Of a stretch of 13,993 bases of DNA, positions 4,238 through 11,379 are shown in pieces. Source of the stretch: JBGSMF01 sp041740315 (GTDB lineage: Bacteria; Chloroflexota; Anaerolineae; Fen-1058). Where the stretch lies: the NCBI GenBank assembly GCA_041740315.1, contig JBGSMF010000218.1, forward strand, positions 1-13,993, read 5' to 3'. The notes under the pieces were generated by a model. That model was given only the letters and a program-made list of their open reading frames with translations. It made no database searches and was not told the origin of the DNA. A program made the translations under genes and the position numbers. Within the stretch, counting starts at the first letter, position 1, and every line of letters starts with the position of its first letter.

Positions 4238-6715
4238 TCATCTGCGGGCGTAGCGGGCCAGGTTGCGCCAAAAGTCCAGGTTGTTGGCTGTCTCGCCGCT
4301 ATAGCTCATCATAGCCACATCGGCCAGCGCCAAGACTTGGCCGCCTTGTTGGCCGTGGTCCACCATCGCCGCTAGCACAATCTTGCCCGATTGGGCCAAA
4401 ACCTGGCCACTCTCAATGGTCAAAGGCACACTGCCTCCTGACAGCCACAAATAACCGAGGCCTTTGGTCAAGGGACTGTCGCCCTCTGGATTGACTGAGC
4501 GCGCGTTTGACTTGCCTTCGGTGTAGACGATGCCAAAGCGCCCCGCCAGCGCGTTCATATCGCTCCAATCTTCGTTGGGGTCCAGCAGCGTTGAGCTGTA
4601 CTTGAAGCGAAATGCCGTATTGGTCAGCACCAACAAGCCGCCGTCGGCCACATAATTTTCCATCGCCGCGATTTCCTCCTGGCTCCATGCCTCGTCATAC
4701 AGCGATAGGGTCTCTCCATCGGCGTTGGGATAATCTAACACGGGCAGGGCGATGGCAATATCTGCATCGTTCAAATCGTCTGGCGTCACCGGCTGGCCGT
4801 AGGGAATCATGTCCACATCAAATCCTTCCATAGCAAGGGCCATGCCCAGCTCGGTAAAGGTGGTGGGCGCAAGGTGCACGGCCTCGGTATGGCTGGCGAT
4901 AAAGACGGCGCGCCGGTCTGGCAGCGGCGTGACCTTGAGCTGGGCTGCATCCGCCGGGTAAAGCGCCGCCGCCAACGCCACGCGGGCCATTTGCTCAAAC
5001 AGCGCCGATTGTTTCTGGGCCAGCTCTATTGTGTCATAGGGATCGTGAAAATGAGATGCGTTGTGGATGCCTCCGGCCAATTCCATTTCTGCGTTGTTCA
5101 GGTAGATCAGATTGGCGTTGGGCACGTCAAAGCCACCGAATGCGCCGTTATCTGATGCGGCGTAATAGCCATTCGCCGGCGTCACGCTAATGTCTTGCCG
5201 GGCGGCCAGTTTCTGTAGATAATTGGGCCAGGTGAGCCGGGGGTTGCCCAGCTTGCCATACGACCACGTTTCCAGCTCTAGCCTGGCGGAAATGCCGTCG
5301 AGCGGGTACGAAAGCGCGTCTATTTGCAGCATGGCCACGGTTTTATCCAGCAGTTCTTGATGGGTGGCGGCAAAATGGTTAGAGCCGTACAGCCCTAACT
5401 CTTCGCTGCCGAACCAGGCCAGGTACAAATCGGTGGGGGGCTGGATTTTCGTTTCGTTGAGGATGCGGGCTATCTCGAGCAAAATGGCCGAGCCGCTGCC
5501 GTTATCCAGCGCGCCGGGGCTGTTGGGGCTGTCAATGTGCGCGCCCAAGATGATGGCGCGCGATGGATCGGCCCCAGGGATGCGCGCGATGAGATTGCCC
5601 GACGTGGCCGGTGAAAATACGTCGGCGTCCCACATCATTTGCGCCGCTTGTACGTGTTCCAGGTCGCTCCAGGTGTTGATTCCGGCCACGGCCAGGTCTT
5701 CCAGCCGCGCGTAGAGGGTAGGGGGGGCTGGCTCAGTTTCCTGAGTGTTCATCACGCTCACATCACCCACAAACACGCCGTGGCTGACGCCTTGTTTGTT
5801 GGAAAATTGCGTCACCAGCACCACGCCGGCCGGCTTTTTTTCTAGCAGATTCGTGGCATTTTCGGCTGCTTTGGCTTTTCCCAACACAGCGCGGTCAATG
5901 ACGGCGTAATCCAGAAACACGATTTTGCCTTCCATGTCAGAGTCAGGACGGTTGACAAGTTCGTCGGCGGTGCGGATCAAAACCGCCGCTGCGTCTAGCG
6001 TTACCGGGTTGCGCGCCTGGTCGTTCAGCTTGCCGTCCGAATCAAAGCGCAGCGCCAGGGCGATATTGTCACGGTCGCCGCGCAGGCCATTGGCCGGCGC
6101 TCGCATCATCTGGCCGTTGACTTGCAGGTGAACCTGGGCCTCCCAAATCTCGGTGGCCATAAAGACATGAAACTCTTGCCGCTCCAACTCTAAGCCCAGG
6201 CTGTGCAGGTATTGCCACTCGTCCAACCGGCTGGCAACGTAATCTAACGCCTCCTGCTCGCCCTGCGTGCCCGAGTTACGCCACCCAGAATAAGGCTGGA
6301 TGGCGGTCAAATCGGCCGTAAAGGCCAGCAGGCTATCTGGCGAGACAAGCTCGAATGGGTCGGTGGAAAATGAGGCCAATGTGGCTGTGGCGGCGATGGG
6401 GCGAGAGGTCAGGGCCAGAGTAGGCAAGGAGGTAGGGGCGGGTAAGGCGGTAGGGGTGGGCAAAGGTCGAAAGACCCCGCAGCCCACTGAAACAAACAGG
6501 GCAACGACAAGAATCAAGCGGGCGGATTTCAAAGTTGACGATTCTTTGGGAGCTGCTGTGGTGGACCCCTCCCCCAGCCCCTCCCCGAAGCGGAGAGGGG
6601 AGCGTGTTCCCCCTTCCCTATGAGGGAAGGTGGCCAGCCTGTCCCGCGACCCCCAAAGGGGGGAGTGGGAGGGGTTAGGTCTACCACGCGAAATCCCAAA
6701 GAGCCAATTTGACAT
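4238..6715 (-). CDS. Secreted M28-family zinc metallopeptidase lipoprotein
   Basis: Up to 825 residues. A signal segment KSARLILVVALFVSVGC ends in lipobox Cys79, followed by a Pro/Thr-rich linker (80-115), so the enzyme is probably lipid-anchored outside the membrane. A PA-like insert lies at about 180-360 (GKIVFLDYAVIDR, PAGVVLVTQ). The M28 core has all expected metal and catalytic residues: His393 (GAHIDS), Asp404 (ALDNGSGSA), Glu438/439 (GSEELGLYG), Asp466 (QIDAL), His557 (HDPYDT). It should act as an aminopeptidase or carboxypeptidase on peptides. A C-terminal region (about 600-825) looks like a class I glutamine amidotransferase-like domain (MENYVADGGLLVLTN, VLALADVAMMSYS). The start is uncertain. 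ATG 6713-6715 has a modest AAAGGG but adds about 60 residues encoded largely by a repeat. TTG 6530-6532 gives an ideal 18-residue lipoprotein signal but lacks an RBS. No close operon partner. Confidence 0.92.
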   Translation of the reverse strand: MSNWLFGISRGRPNPSHSPLWGSRDRLATFPHREGGTRSPLRFGEGLGEGSTTAAPKESSTLKSARLILVVALFVSVGCGVFRPLPTPTALPAPTSLPTLALTSRPIAATATLASFSTDPFELVSPDSLLAFTADLTAIQPYSGWRNSGTQGEQEALDYVASRLDEWQYLHSLGLELERQEFHVFMATEIWEAQVHLQVNGQMMRAPANGLRGDRDNIALALRFDSDGKLNDQARNPVTLDAAAVLIRTADELVNRPDSDMEGKIVFLDYAVIDRAVLGKAKAAENATNLLEKKPAGVVLVTQFSNKQGVSHGVFVGDVSVMNTQETEPAPPTLYARLEDLAVAGINTWSDLEHVQAAQMMWDADVFSPATSGNLIARIPGADPSRAIILGAHIDSPNSPGALDNGSGSAILLEIARILNETKIQPPTDLYLAWFGSEELGLYGSNHFAATHQELLDKTVAMLQIDALSYPLDGISARLELETWSYGKLGNPRLTWPNYLQKLAARQDISVTPANGYYAASDNGAFGGFDVPNANLIYLNNAEMELAGGIHNASHFHDPYDTIELAQKQSALFEQMARVALAAALYPADAAQLKVTPLPDRRAVFIASHTEAVHLAPTTFTELGMALAMEGFDVDMIPYGQPVTPDDLNDADIAIALPVLDYPNADGETLSLYDEAWSQEEIAAMENYVADGGLLVLTNTAFRFKYSSTLLDPNEDWSDMNALAGRFGIVYTEGKSNARSVNPEGDSPLTKGLGYLWLSGGSVPLTIESGQVLAQSGKIVLAAMVDHGQQGGQVLALADVAMMSYSGETANNLDFWRNLARYARR
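6563..6681. repeat. C/G-rich palindromic repeat overlapping the 5' end of the M28 gene
   Basis: Outer arms GGACCCCTCCCCCAGCCCC (from 6563) and GGAGTGGGAGGGGTTAGGTC (to 6681) are imperfect inverted repeats. Inside are hairpins CCTTCCC/GGGAAGG (6612-6618 with 6624-6630) and CCCCC-AAA-GGGGG (6650-6662), and a CCCCTCCCCG/CGGAGAGGGG stem (6578-6600). It resembles the repeat at 2783-2819. In the M28 frame it is translated without a stop as a Pro/Gly/Arg-rich stretch, typical of a repeat caught in a reading frame. Confidence 0.65.
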
Positions 6716-6735
6716 AGCTTGCCCTTTCTAAGAAC

Positions 6736-6836
6736 GTAACTCAGCATCCTGAGCGGAGCGCCGCGCTCCTTCGACTGCGTTTCACTTCGCTCAGGATGCG
6801 CGGCGCGTAGTCGAAGGATGCCGGCTGAGTAGTTAC
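6736..6836. repeat. Interlocked palindromic element (CATCCTGAGCG / TCCTTCGACT type)
   Basis: CATCCTGAGCG (6745-6755) is a perfect inverted repeat of CGCTCAGGATG (6788-6798), and TCCTTCGACT (6767-6776) of AGTCGAAGGA (6809-6818). The two pairs overlap, so the stems exclude each other or form a pseudoknot-like fold. Outer GTAAC (6736-6740) and GTTAC (6832-6836) close it. It lies between the ABC permease end and the M28 start, both on the minus strand. This motif style is widespread as intergenic repeats. Confidence 0.6.
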
Positions 6837-6887
6837 CTAGATTTGTCTTGAGCGACTCGAACTATCAGGCTGAAACAAACCATCACA

Positions 6888-7931
6888 TTATCTGGCTTCG
6901 GCCTCACCTCCTTTCTCTGCTATCCAGCGGCGGATTCGGCCAGAAAGCACGGCGATGCGTCCCTCTCCAATCATGACGTTGAGCGCGACGGCGACAGCCA
7001 TAATGAGGCCCATCACCGACTGAACCCAATAGCTGGTAATGCCGGTGGCAACCACCCCGGCTTGAAGCGAGCCGATGATATAGGAGCCGAAAAAAGTGCC
7101 AACGATGCTGCCCTGGCCGCCGGAAATCAAGGTCCCGCCGATAAAGACCGCCGCCATGACTGGTAGCATAAAACCTGCGCCCTGCGTTGGAAAAAAGACA
7201 TTTATTTCAATGGTGAGCAACAGGCCGGCGAAAGCCGCAATCACGCCCATCAAGGTAAATAGCTTGATCCGGGTGGCCTCTACATCAATCCCCATGACCT
7301 GCGCCACGTTCGGGTTATCGCCGATGAACATAATCTCCTCGCCGAATTTGTGCCGGTTGAGAATGAACCAGAGAAACACAGCCAGCCCCAGCGTCCAGAC
7401 CGCCTGGGCGGGGATAACTCCCAAAATCCGGCCGGTGAGGAGCGCATGAACGCCGGTCGCCTCTACCTCCTTGATGTTCAATTGAAGCCCGCCCGCGAGC
7501 AAAATCGTGATTCCGTACCAAAAGAATTGCCCGGCGAGGGTCGTCATGATTGAAGGCACGTGGATTTTTGCGACGAATAGGCCATTGATATACCCCACCA
7601 AGGCGCCGGCGGCGAGGGCAAGAATAACGCCGATCCATGCCGCCCAGGGCGCAGGCAAGTGCTTAAAGGTCCAGGCAAAGACAAACCCGGCCAACGCGAC
7701 TACCGCAGGGAAGCTCAGATCAATCTCGCCTGCAGTGATGACGAGTGTAAGCCCCAAACCCAGGACAAGCGGCGGGGGCACAGTCTGCAGAAAGGACATG
7801 TAAATCAGGGGCTGGGTAAAAACATTTGGCGCCGTGATGATAAATGCGCCGTACAAGAGCGCCAATATCCCAACAACCGGGAGGCCCTCAATTCTTCCAA
7901 GGAATGTCAGCAAGGAACCAGGCTGTTTCAC
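6888..7931 (-). CDS. Sugar ABC transporter permease, CUT2/ribose type
   Basis: A 347-residue polytopic membrane protein of the BPD_transp_2 family (RbsC, XylH, FrcC relatives). Seen: long hydrophobic segments throughout; AGEIDLSFPAVVALAGF (67-83), the counterpart of the GGIDLSVGSVLAL motif; VPSIMTTLAG; FIGDNPNVAQVMGIDV (202-217), the cytoplasmic coupling-type loop AxGxNPxAAxxxGI; and IGGTLISGGQGSIVGTFFG (263-281). It would form the homodimeric channel for a monosaccharide or polyol taken up with the preceding ATPase. The start is GTG (7929-7931), overlapping the ATPase TGA by four bases, with GGAGG just upstream inside that gene, so translation is coupled. The substrate is not readable. A dedicated periplasmic or lipoprotein binding protein of this transporter class is not found in the window. 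Confidence 0.93.
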   Translation of the reverse strand: MKQPGSLLTFLGRIEGLPVVGILALLYGAFIITAPNVFTQPLIYMSFLQTVPPPLVLGLGLTLVITAGEIDLSFPAVVALAGFVFAWTFKHLPAPWAAWIGVILALAAGALVGYINGLFVAKIHVPSIMTTLAGQFFWYGITILLAGGLQLNIKEVEATGVHALLTGRILGVIPAQAVWTLGLAVFLWFILNRHKFGEEIMFIGDNPNVAQVMGIDVEATRIKLFTLMGVIAAFAGLLLTIEINVFFPTQGAGFMLPVMAAVFIGGTLISGGQGSIVGTFFGSYIIGSLQAGVVATGITSYWVQSVMGLIMAVAVALNVMIGEGRIAVLSGRIRRWIAEKGGEAEAR

Positions 7932-8779
7932 GATTCCTCCTTGTCCTTCAGACCGTGGGCGTATTCGAGCAGGAAATCATCCAACGCTTTCAGGCTGATC
8001 TCTTGCTTCATGATGCTTGCCACAATCTCTCCGCGGTCCATGATGACAAAGCGGTCAGAGATTTCGTACACGTCCTGGATGTCGTGGGAGATGTAGATGC
8101 ATGCCTTGCCGGCTTGCTTGATTTTGTGCACAAAGCTGAGCACCTTGCGCACTTCCTTCAGAGAAAGGGCGGTTGTTGGCTCGTCGAGGATGATGAGACT
8201 GGCATCAAAATACATCGCTCGTCCAATCGCAACTCCCTGGCGCTCACCACCAGAAAGCGATCTCACATTTGAATCAACCGTGATGCCCTTGCCTCGAAAT
8301 CCGATTGTATTGACCATGATTTCGTTGGCAATCTCTTTTTCCCTTTTGACATCAATGAAACCGAATGGAAGAGTAATCTCACGCCCAATGAAAAAATTCC
8401 GCCACAAGACCTGCTTTTCACCGAGCGATTTGTCTTGGTAGACGGTTTCGATGCCATGCGCGTGCGCCCGCTTGACGCTATAGGCGCGGAGATTTACCTT
8501 CTGACCAGCGATGTAGAGCTCGCCGCCGGTCGGCGGAAACACCCCGGTGAGAATCTTGACCATGGTCGATTTACCAGCGCCGTTGTCGCCGATGAGTCCG
8601 ATAATCTCGTTTGAGCCTACCTCGAGATTGATGTTTTTGAGCGCGCACACGAGGCCAAAATACTTCTCGATGTTGATCATGCGCAGCGCATGAGGTGCGG
8701 CGGCAGTCTCAGCCCTGACGAGACCTTCTTGCGGGGAGGGAACGTCGGTACGGGAAAGATCGTTCGGATACTTGCTCAT
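7928..8779 (-). CDS. Sugar ABC transporter ATP-binding protein, single-domain
   Basis: A 283-residue ATPase with one nucleotide-binding domain: Walker A GDNGAGKST (64-72), Q-loop Gln115 (VYQD), signature LSGGERQ (175-181), Walker B LIILDE (195-200) and switch His232 (SHD). CUT2 ATPases such as RbsA and XylG usually carry two fused domains of about 500 residues. This one is the short FrcA-like form and must dimerise to energise the permease. The first ~30 residues are a non-conserved extension. ATG 8777-8779 has AGAGGAG a few bases upstream. It begins 14 bp after lacI1 and overlaps the permease by four bases: a three-gene operon. The sensitivity of transcription to sugar is probably set by the LacI regulator encoded first. 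Confidence 0.94.
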   Translation of the reverse strand: MSKYPNDLSRTDVPSPQEGLVRAETAAAPHALRMINIEKYFGLVCALKNINLEVGSNEIIGLIGDNGAGKSTMVKILTGVFPPTGGELYIAGQKVNLRAYSVKRAHAHGIETVYQDKSLGEKQVLWRNFFIGREITLPFGFIDVKREKEIANEIMVNTIGFRGKGITVDSNVRSLSGGERQGVAIGRAMYFDASLIILDEPTTALSLKEVRKVLSFVHKIKQAGKACIYISHDIQDVYEISDRFVIMDRGEIVASIMKQEISLKALDDFLLEYAHGLKDKEES

Positions 8780-8793
8780 TGCACTCCTCTCTG

Positions 8794-9858
8794 CTACTCG
8801 CTGTGCGCGCTAGCATCCTCAGATCTTGGTGGCGCAGTGGATTGGCGAGTCACCAGATGGCTAACCATCTCGCTGTGCGACGTCTCCAAGCGTGAATGTT
8901 TAGAGGATCGAAGGTCAAGCAACATTTGCATACACATGCGGCCTAATTCATAGCGCTGTAAAGCGACGGTCGTCAAAGCCGGGGTGATCTCGGCGGCGAG
9001 TTGAATATTGTCCAATCCAACTACAGACAAATCCTGGGGAACCTGCAAGCCATAATCGCGCGCGGCCCAGATAATTCCAATCGCCGTCAGGTCATTGGCA
9101 GCAAAGACAGCAGTGGGCCGTGTCGAAAGTTCTAAAAGTTGAGCCAGGGCGCGCCGGCCGCCATCCGTGCGCAGGTTGCCTTCTACAATCTGGGCCTGTG
9201 CCGAATCAATCCCGTGTATAGCCAAAGCTTTGAGAAATGCATCGCGGCGAATGCGCGAGGTTTCCAAGTCCAGAGGCCCGCTCACATGGGCCAGGCGTCT
9301 GTGACCCAGGCCAACCAAATGATCAACGGCCTCTCGGATGCCCGTCTCGAAATCCTGCGTTATAAAGTGGAACCCACCTGTAACGGCATGTCGCGCGTTC
9401 CAGTCCACCACGACAGTCGGGATCTGATGTCGCGCAAGTTCGAGCAGCCATTCGTCGGACATGCTGCTTGACATTATCAGAACGCCGTCAACCTGCTTGT
9501 CGGCCAGCGATTGGATATATGCCCAACCGCGCTGCAAATCGTAATTGGTGCTACAAAGAAACAGACCATAACCATGGGCAATAGCCACATCCTCAGCGCC
9601 GTGAATAACATCGGAGTAAAAAGGGTTCCCTACGTCTGATATGAGAAGACCAACTGTAAGGGTACGTTTCAATACAAGGCTGCGGGCTACGCCGCTGGGG
9701 TGGTAATTCAATGCAGCGACTGCGTCTAGAACGCGCTCACGTGTTTCGTCGCGCATGTAATTTGTGTTTCCACTGAGCACCCGGCTGACGGTGCTCTTGG
9801 AAACCTTTGCAATGCGAGCTACATCGGCAATCGTTGCGCGTGACATTGGTAAACTCAC
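8794..9858 (-). CDS. LacI-family transcriptional regulator (lacI1), first gene of the sugar ABC operon
   Basis: A 354-residue repressor-type regulator. N-terminal LacI helix-turn-helix ATIADVARIAKVSKSTVSRV (8-27), hinge helix SGVARSL with the minor-groove Leu61, then a periplasmic-binding-protein-like effector domain (TVGLLISDVGNPFYSDVIHG; GLGHRRLAHVSGP; AVFAANDLTAIGI; DLSVVGLDN). The frame can start at GTG 9856-9858, but ATG 9844-9846 (MSRATIADVA...) with a weak GGTGAG before it gives the classic N-terminus, so 350 residues may be correct. It sits 14 bp ahead of the ATPase gene. A strong promoter and a 13-bp tandem repeat array precede it, suggesting autoregulation together with the transporter. 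The effector is presumably the imported sugar or a derivative; its identity is unknown. Confidence 0.94.
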   Translation of the reverse strand: MSLPMSRATIADVARIAKVSKSTVSRVLSGNTNYMRDETRERVLDAVAALNYHPSGVARSLVLKRTLTVGLLISDVGNPFYSDVIHGAEDVAIAHGYGLFLCSTNYDLQRGWAYIQSLADKQVDGVLIMSSSMSDEWLLELARHQIPTVVVDWNARHAVTGGFHFITQDFETGIREAVDHLVGLGHRRLAHVSGPLDLETSRIRRDAFLKALAIHGIDSAQAQIVEGNLRTDGGRRALAQLLELSTRPTAVFAANDLTAIGIIWAARDYGLQVPQDLSVVGLDNIQLAAEITPALTTVALQRYELGRMCMQMLLDLRSSKHSRLETSHSEMVSHLVTRQSTAPPRSEDASAHSE

Positions 9859-9871
9859 CAGAAGGACAAAC

Positions 9872-9920
9872 TGCTACGGTTTCTGAAATCGGTTTCTGAA
9901 ATCGGTTTCCGAAATCGATA
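9872..9920. promoter_or_regulatory. Tandem 13-bp operator-like array at the lacI1 promoter
   Basis: CGGTTTCTGAAAT repeats in tandem with CG steps at 9877, 9890, 9903 and 9916: two identical units, a third with one change (CGGTTTCCGAAAT) and a degenerate fourth. Each unit junction reads GAAATCGGTTTC, a near-palindrome centred on CpG, typical of LacI-family operators. The array begins at the predicted start site of the minus-strand promoter and extends into the leader. Confidence 0.7.
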
Positions 9921-9922
9921 TT

Positions 9923-9952
9923 ATGATACCACAGAGAGAACTCTTTTGTCAA
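9923..9952 (-). promoter_or_regulatory. Sigma-70 promoter of the lacI1-ATPase-permease operon
   Basis: On the minus strand TTGACA (9947-9952), 18-bp spacer, TATCAT (9923-9928). The start would fall near 9916, at the edge of the 13-bp operator array, so a bound repressor would block initiation or early elongation. Confidence 0.7.
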
Positions 9953-9981
9953 TAGCCAAGTCAGTCACCGCTCCAAAAGGC

Positions 9982-10010
9982 TTGACAACGCCATTTATTT
10001 GTGGTATTCT
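9982..10010 (+). promoter_or_regulatory. Sigma-70 promoter of lacI2
   Basis: TTGACA (9982-9987), 17-bp spacer, TATTCT (10005-10010), about 65 bp before the lacI2 ATG. It is back-to-back with the lacI1 promoter; the two -35 boxes are only about 30 bp apart. Confidence 0.7.
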
Positions 10011-10028
10011 GGAAATGATGCCGGGAAG

Positions 10029-10050
10029 GATACCGAAACCGTTACCGGGC
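10029..10050. promoter_or_regulatory. Putative LacI-family operator in the lacI2 leader
   Basis: GATACCGAAACCGTTACCGG contains CGTTACCGG (10040-10048) and GATACC (10029-10034), both also present in the palindrome at 11197-11220. It also contains GAAACCG, the complement of the CGGTTTC unit in the lacI1 array. It lies downstream of the predicted start, which suits autorepression and possibly cross-talk between the two regulators. Confidence 0.45.
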
Positions 10051-10075
10051 TTGGGAATCAGATCAAAGGGGATCA

Positions 10076-11122
10076 ATGCGACGCGCCAAAACAACCATCA
10101 CAATCCAAGATGTGGCCAAGGCGGCGGGGGTATCGGTCTCGACCGTATCTCGCGTGCTGAACGACAAGGATGACGTTGCACTAGAAACCCATGAAAGAAT
10201 CCAAGGCGTCATCCAACAGTTAGGTTACACTTCCAGCCTGGCGGCTCGCAGCATGCGCAGTCACCGCACCAATGTCATCGGCCTGATTGTGGCCAATGTT
10301 GAAGACCCCTTTTCCATCCAAGTCATGAAAGGTGTCAACCGAGCCATTACAGACATTGATTATGACCTCATTGTGTACACCAGCGGCAGCATCAAAAAAC
10401 CCTCAACGGCCGAGCGAGAGCGGCACTATGTTTCTCTACTCAACGGCAGCATCACCGATGGAATCGTCATCGTCACACCGGCTGCCACCAGCTTTTCCAC
10501 AACCGCTCCAGTGGTAGCGGTTGACCCCAACAACGAAAGCCCCAATTGTCCATCGGTCCTCTCGACCAATCACGCCGGCGCTGTGGCAGCCATGGAATAC
10601 CTGATCGGATTGGGGCATCGCCGCATCGGCTTTATCGGTGGCCGCCCTGACCTGCAGAGCGCCAGCCACAGACGACAAGGTTACCTGGATGCGCTGGCCA
10701 AGGCCGGTCTCCCGTCAGATCAAACTCTGATTCAAGTGGGAGACTATACGACAGAAATTGGCCGGGTGTGCGCCCATCGCCTTCTCGCCCTACCCCAGCC
10801 ACCCACCGCCATCTTGGCGGCAAATGACAAATCGGCCATCGGCGCGATAGAAGCCGCCCGCGAGGCTGGGCTGCGTATCCCAGAGGATCTATCGGTGATT
10901 GGCTTTGACAACATCCCCGAAGCGGCCTACCTCAATCCAGGCCTTACAACGGTGGATCAATTCATCGAAAAAATGGGCCACATGGCAACAGAGATGCTAA
11001 TCAGCCTGGTCGAGGGCAAACCACTGGACAATGCTCCATACAAGATTGCGACACAGCTTGTTGTTAGAGATTCTTGCCAGGCTATCGCCGGCAATATGGC
11101 TGTGGAGCCAAAAGCTGATTGA
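10076..11122 (+). CDS. LacI-family transcriptional regulator (lacI2)
   Basis: A 348-residue LacI/GalR regulator: helix-turn-helix TITIQDVAKAAGVSVSTVSRV (7-27), hinge SSLAARSM in which the usual Leu is Met60, and an effector domain with VIGLIVANVEDPFSIQVMKG, IGLGHRRIGFIGGRPD, AILAANDKSAIGAIEAA and DLSVIGFDNIPEAAYLNPGLTTVDQ. ATG 10076 is preceded by AAAGGGGA. It is divergent from lacI1 and clearly a different paralogue, not a recent duplicate. It precedes the family 5 binding-protein gene by 257 bp on the same strand. Shared CGTTACCGG boxes before both genes suggest that it controls itself and the binding protein. The ligand is probably a sugar or oligosaccharide, by family rule only. Confidence 0.94.
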   Translation: MRRAKTTITIQDVAKAAGVSVSTVSRVLNDKDDVALETHERIQGVIQQLGYTSSLAARSMRSHRTNVIGLIVANVEDPFSIQVMKGVNRAITDIDYDLIVYTSGSIKKPSTAERERHYVSLLNGSITDGIVIVTPAATSFSTTAPVVAVDPNNESPNCPSVLSTNHAGAVAAMEYLIGLGHRRIGFIGGRPDLQSASHRRQGYLDALAKAGLPSDQTLIQVGDYTTEIGRVCAHRLLALPQPPTAILAANDKSAIGAIEAAREAGLRIPEDLSVIGFDNIPEAAYLNPGLTTVDQFIEKMGHMATEMLISLVEGKPLDNAPYKIATQLVVRDSCQAIAGNMAVEPKAD

Positions 11123-11196
11123 AGGAGAGCGAGCAATCAAGAAGAGCGTGAACCTATCTCAAGGATGAAGCAGACAATATTTTTTTTCCTAGCCTC

Positions 11197-11220
11197 GGTA
11201 TCGTTACCGGCAATGATACC
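11197..11220. promoter_or_regulatory. Palindromic LacI-type operator upstream of the binding-protein gene
   Basis: Left half GGTATCGTTACC and right half GGCAATGATACC are inverted repeats with two mismatches out of twelve, centred on CCGG. Such CpG-centred palindromes are typical LacI-family sites. It is about 160 bp before the binding-protein ATG, and its CGTTACCGG core recurs upstream of lacI2. Confidence 0.6.
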
Positions 11221-11230
11221 AGAAATCAAA

Positions 11231-11328
11231 AAGGAGGTGATTAAAAACCAGACACCATAACAAACACAGACTTTTTTTTTGCCTGACAAGAAAAAAGGTC
11301 TGCATCAAAAATCAGTCTAGAGTCAGGC
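11231..11328 (+). promoter_or_regulatory. Structured leader of the binding-protein gene with orphan Shine-Dalgarno
   Basis: AAGGAGGTGATT (11231-11242) matches the full anti-Shine-Dalgarno complement, but no ATG or sensible GTG/TTG frame follows at normal spacing. Downstream, CAGAC plus nine T (11267-11280) can pair with AAAAAAGGTCTG (11291-11302). Alternatively GCCTGAC (11281-11287) can pair with GTCAGGC (11322-11328). The two stems cannot form together. No known riboswitch class is recognised. Confidence 0.4.
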
Positions 11329-11379
11329 AACACACACAGCGCGGTTTACCCAACTATTTGTATAATAGGAGAAAAAGAA

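Noticed and set aside
9872..9920. CRISPR array or replication iterons
   Set aside because: Units are only 13 bp with no spacers, and no cas or rep genes are nearby; the CpG-centred half-sites at a LacI promoter point to operators.
11231..11260. Small ORF behind the perfect Shine-Dalgarno (GTG inside it, then ATT AAA AAC...)
   Set aside because: The GTG lies within the SD itself and the frame stops after seven codons; no other start codon is at workable distance.
11267..11302. Rho-independent terminator between lacI2 and the binding-protein gene
   Set aside because: The T-run is in the 5' arm of the stem, not after it, so it does not fit the forward orientation; the opposite strand would have an A/T stem without a following T-run.
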